This document shows, piece by piece, positions 54,021-55,580 of a DNA stretch of 55,580 bases. The stretch lies in assembly GCA_021647465.1 (NCBI GenBank), contig JAKIUQ010000015.1, forward strand, positions 1 through 55,580, given 5' to 3'. The notes beneath the pieces were generated by a model. That model saw nothing but the letters and a program-made list of their open reading frames with translations, made no database searches and was not told the DNA's origin. Origin of the DNA: Emcibacter sp. (GTDB taxonomy: Bacteria > Pseudomonadota > Alphaproteobacteria > Sphingomonadales > Emcibacteraceae). The stretch's first letter is position 1, and the number at the start of each line of letters is the position of its first letter. The position numbers and the translations under genes are program-made.

Positions 54021-54135
54021 TAAAATTCCTCAATCCTGTTTTGTATTTTAAGAGTTATCTTCTAGCGCAATAGCCTTGTCAAATACTTAAAATCTGCCAT
54101 TAAAATAAAAAAAAGTTTTTTTTATAAAATCATCA

Positions 54136-54164
54136 TTGCAAGTTTCAAGAAATCTGCTTATGTT
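54136..54164 (+). promoter_or_regulatory. Promoter of tRNA-Gln with GC-rich discriminator
   Basis: TTGCAA (54136-54141) and TATGTT (54159-54164) are separated by 17 bp and followed by CGCGGC, a GC discriminator typical of stringent stable-RNA promoters. The tRNA starts at 54196. The design mirrors the tRNA-Arg promoter at 33226-33254. Confidence 0.65.
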
Positions 54165-54195
54165 CGCGGCACCTTCATGATATTGATATCTTTGA

Positions 54196-54270
54196 TGGGG
54201 TGTAGCCAAGCGGTAAGGCAACGGGTTTTGATCCCGTCATGCGCAGGTTCGAATCCTGCCACCCCAACCA
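54196..54270 (+). tRNA. tRNA-Gln (anticodon TTG)
   Basis: A 75-nt tRNA with encoded CCA. The acceptor is TGGGGTG/CACCCCA, the anticodon stem is ACGGG/CCCGT with loop TTTTGAT (anticodon TTG), and the T-arm is GCAGGTTCGAATCCTGC. It is flanked by the epimerase (divergent) and an aminotransferase (convergent). Confidence 0.98.
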
Positions 54271-54284
54271 TTATGCACCAACCA

Positions 54285-55580
54285 TTACGCAAATGTCTGT
54301 TCTTCTATGGTGCGTTGTAATTTTTCAATCAATTCATTGACATGGCTATCTTCATAAATAAAGGGCGGGGCGAGTAATATATGCGCGCCGTTTACGCCAT
54401 CGGCTGTACCGCCGCCAGGATAACATATGAGGCCATTTTCCATGGCGCTGTTTTTTAGTTTTTTAGGCAAATCAAGTTCAAAACCCGGGGGTTTTTTATG
54501 GTCTTTGTCCAGTGTGAATTCCAAGGCTATGAATAAACCTCTCCCTCGAATATCGCCCACATTGGGGTGGGCTTGAAAAGCGGTCTTTAATTGTTCCATT
54601 AATATTTTTCCGGTATTGCGCACTTTTTTCAGAAGATTTTCCTCCTCAATCACATCCATAACGGCGCAGCCAGCCGCGCAGGCGGCAGCATGGCCGATAT
54701 AGGTGTGACCATGTTCAAAAGAACCGCACCCTTTAACAATATGATCGTGAATATGGCCTTTGCAAATAACGGCTGCCAAGGGTTGATATCCGCCGGCAAG
54801 TCCTTTTGCCAATGTGACAATATCGGGTTGAATATCCTCTTGCTCAAAGGCAAAATAGCTGCCGGTTCTGCCCGCCCCGCACATGACTTCATCCAGGATC
54901 AGTAAAATGTCATATTTGTCACAAATTTCTCTGATTTTTTTGAAATAACCCGCCGTTGCCGCCGCGCAGCCCAAAGTAGCCCCCACAATTGGCTCTGCGA
55001 TGAAGGCCGCAACATTTTCTGCTCCGGCGTTTAAAATCTCTGTTTCCAGTGATAAGGCGCATCTTTCGCTGTATTGGGCCGTGCTTTCATCGGGCCGTCG
55101 GTAACGGTAAGCATGGCAGGCAAGGGCCTTGGGCCAATCATGCAGCATGGGTTTGAACACTTCTTGTCTGGACGGATTTCCGCTCATGGACAGGGCGGCG
55201 AGTGTGTTGCCGTGATAGCTCTGATCTCTGCTGATAATGATGCTTTTTTGATAGCGCCCGCGGGCGACCCAATATTGCCGGGCCAGCTTGATGGCTGTTT
55301 CGTTTGCTTCTGATCCGCCGGATAAAAAATATACCTTGGCGTTATATGCGCCAAAACGCGCAGCAAGCCTGCCGGCCAATTCTTCTTGCGGCGCATTGGT
55401 GAAAAAAGCCGTATGGGCATAGGCAACAGTATCAAGCTGTGATTTTATCGCCTCGATGACATATTTATTCCCATGGCCCAGGCATGATACGGCGGCGCCG
55501 CCGCTGGCATCCAGATATTGTTTGCCGTCTTCGGCATATAAATACAAAACTTGCGCCTTAACGCTGGCAGGATAGTGATG
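54285..55580 (-). CDS. Class-III (aspartate aminotransferase-family) PLP aminotransferase, partial at N-terminus
   Basis: At least 431 residues are visible, and the frame stays open to the right edge (reading HHYPASVKAQVLYLYAEDG upstream of the TTG at 55547), so the true start lies outside the window. Class-III signatures are ASGGAAVSCLGHG, FLSGGSEANETAIKLARQYW, LILDEVMCGAGRTG, and LAKGLAGGYQPLAAVI, whose Lys binds pyridoxal phosphate. It transfers amino groups from an omega-amino acid or amine to a 2-oxoacid. The exact substrate is unclear. Short spacing to tRNA-Gln suggests no regulatory link. Confidence 0.93.
   Translation of the reverse strand, partial: HHYPASVKAQVLYLYAEDGKQYLDASGGAAVSCLGHGNKYVIEAIKSQLDTVAYAHTAFFTNAPQEELAGRLAARFGAYNAKVYFLSGGSEANETAIKLARQYWVARGRYQKSIIISRDQSYHGNTLAALSMSGNPSRQEVFKPMLHDWPKALACHAYRYRRPDESTAQYSERCALSLETEILNAGAENVAAFIAEPIVGATLGCAAATAGYFKKIREICDKYDILLILDEVMCGAGRTGSYFAFEQEDIQPDIVTLAKGLAGGYQPLAAVICKGHIHDHIVKGCGSFEHGHTYIGHAAACAAGCAVMDVIEEENLLKKVRNTGKILMEQLKTAFQAHPNVGDIRGRGLFIALEFTLDKDHKKPPGFELDLPKKLKNSAMENGLICYPGGGTADGVNGAHILLAPPFIYEDSHVNELIEKLQRTIEEQTFA

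Overview
The window reads as chromosomal DNA of a heterotrophic Gram-negative alphaproteobacterium of moderate G+C. The evidence is two SusD-less TonB receptors with EEITVTA-type TonB boxes, a YfgM-like protein/BamB/Der block, an IalB-family protein, exosortase-A-associated polysaccharide genes and a denitrification-type NO reductase. An Emcibacterales/Kordiimonadales-like member is my guess; no rRNA is present to settle it.

Positions 1-26.1 kb are an accessory catabolic region. It holds a partial SDR, two paralogous AraC regulators, a CrtI-like flavoprotein, a cyclase-IorA-IorB operon (arylpyruvate:ferredoxin oxidoreductase plus a kynurenine-formamidase/isatin-hydrolase-type cyclase) and a TonB receptor-carboxymuconolactone decarboxylase-AraC operon. 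These are followed by a three-gene molybdenum hydroxylase (xanthine dehydrogenase family), a three-gene membrane-anchored DMSO-reductase-family oxidoreductase, a second TonB receptor, and a MarR/gluconate-dehydrogenase-subunit-3/GMC operon. I read this as an undescribed uptake-and-oxidation system for an aromatic or N-heterocyclic compound, perhaps indolic. The substrate is unknown.

Positions 26.4-42.7 kb are mostly housekeeping: panB, a YfgM-like gene, bamB, der and a GNAT gene. A frameshifted serine recombinase abuts tRNA-Arg(CCG). Then come BI-1, LMW-PTP, pterin dehydratase, Usp, an HSD10-like SDR, a DMT transporter, a secreted HExxH protein, a CoA-transferase pair, IalB, and rlmN translationally coupled to nsrR.

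Positions 42.7-55.6 kb combine surface-polysaccharide genes (wecB, exosortase-A-associated ligase and hydrolase, deacetylase, UDP-sugar epimerase) with norCBQD. The norC promoter carries an FNR/DNR-type box and an NsrR-like site; a second perfect FNR-type box precedes norQ. The segment ends with a YdcF protein, tRNA-Gln(TTG) and an aminotransferase running off the right edge.

The most surprising local features are an apparent ATA start codon that would restore a Tat signal on the GMC partner subunit, a GCCGCA-type half-site shared between two promoters of the catabolic region, and a recombinase whose last codons are antisense tRNA.
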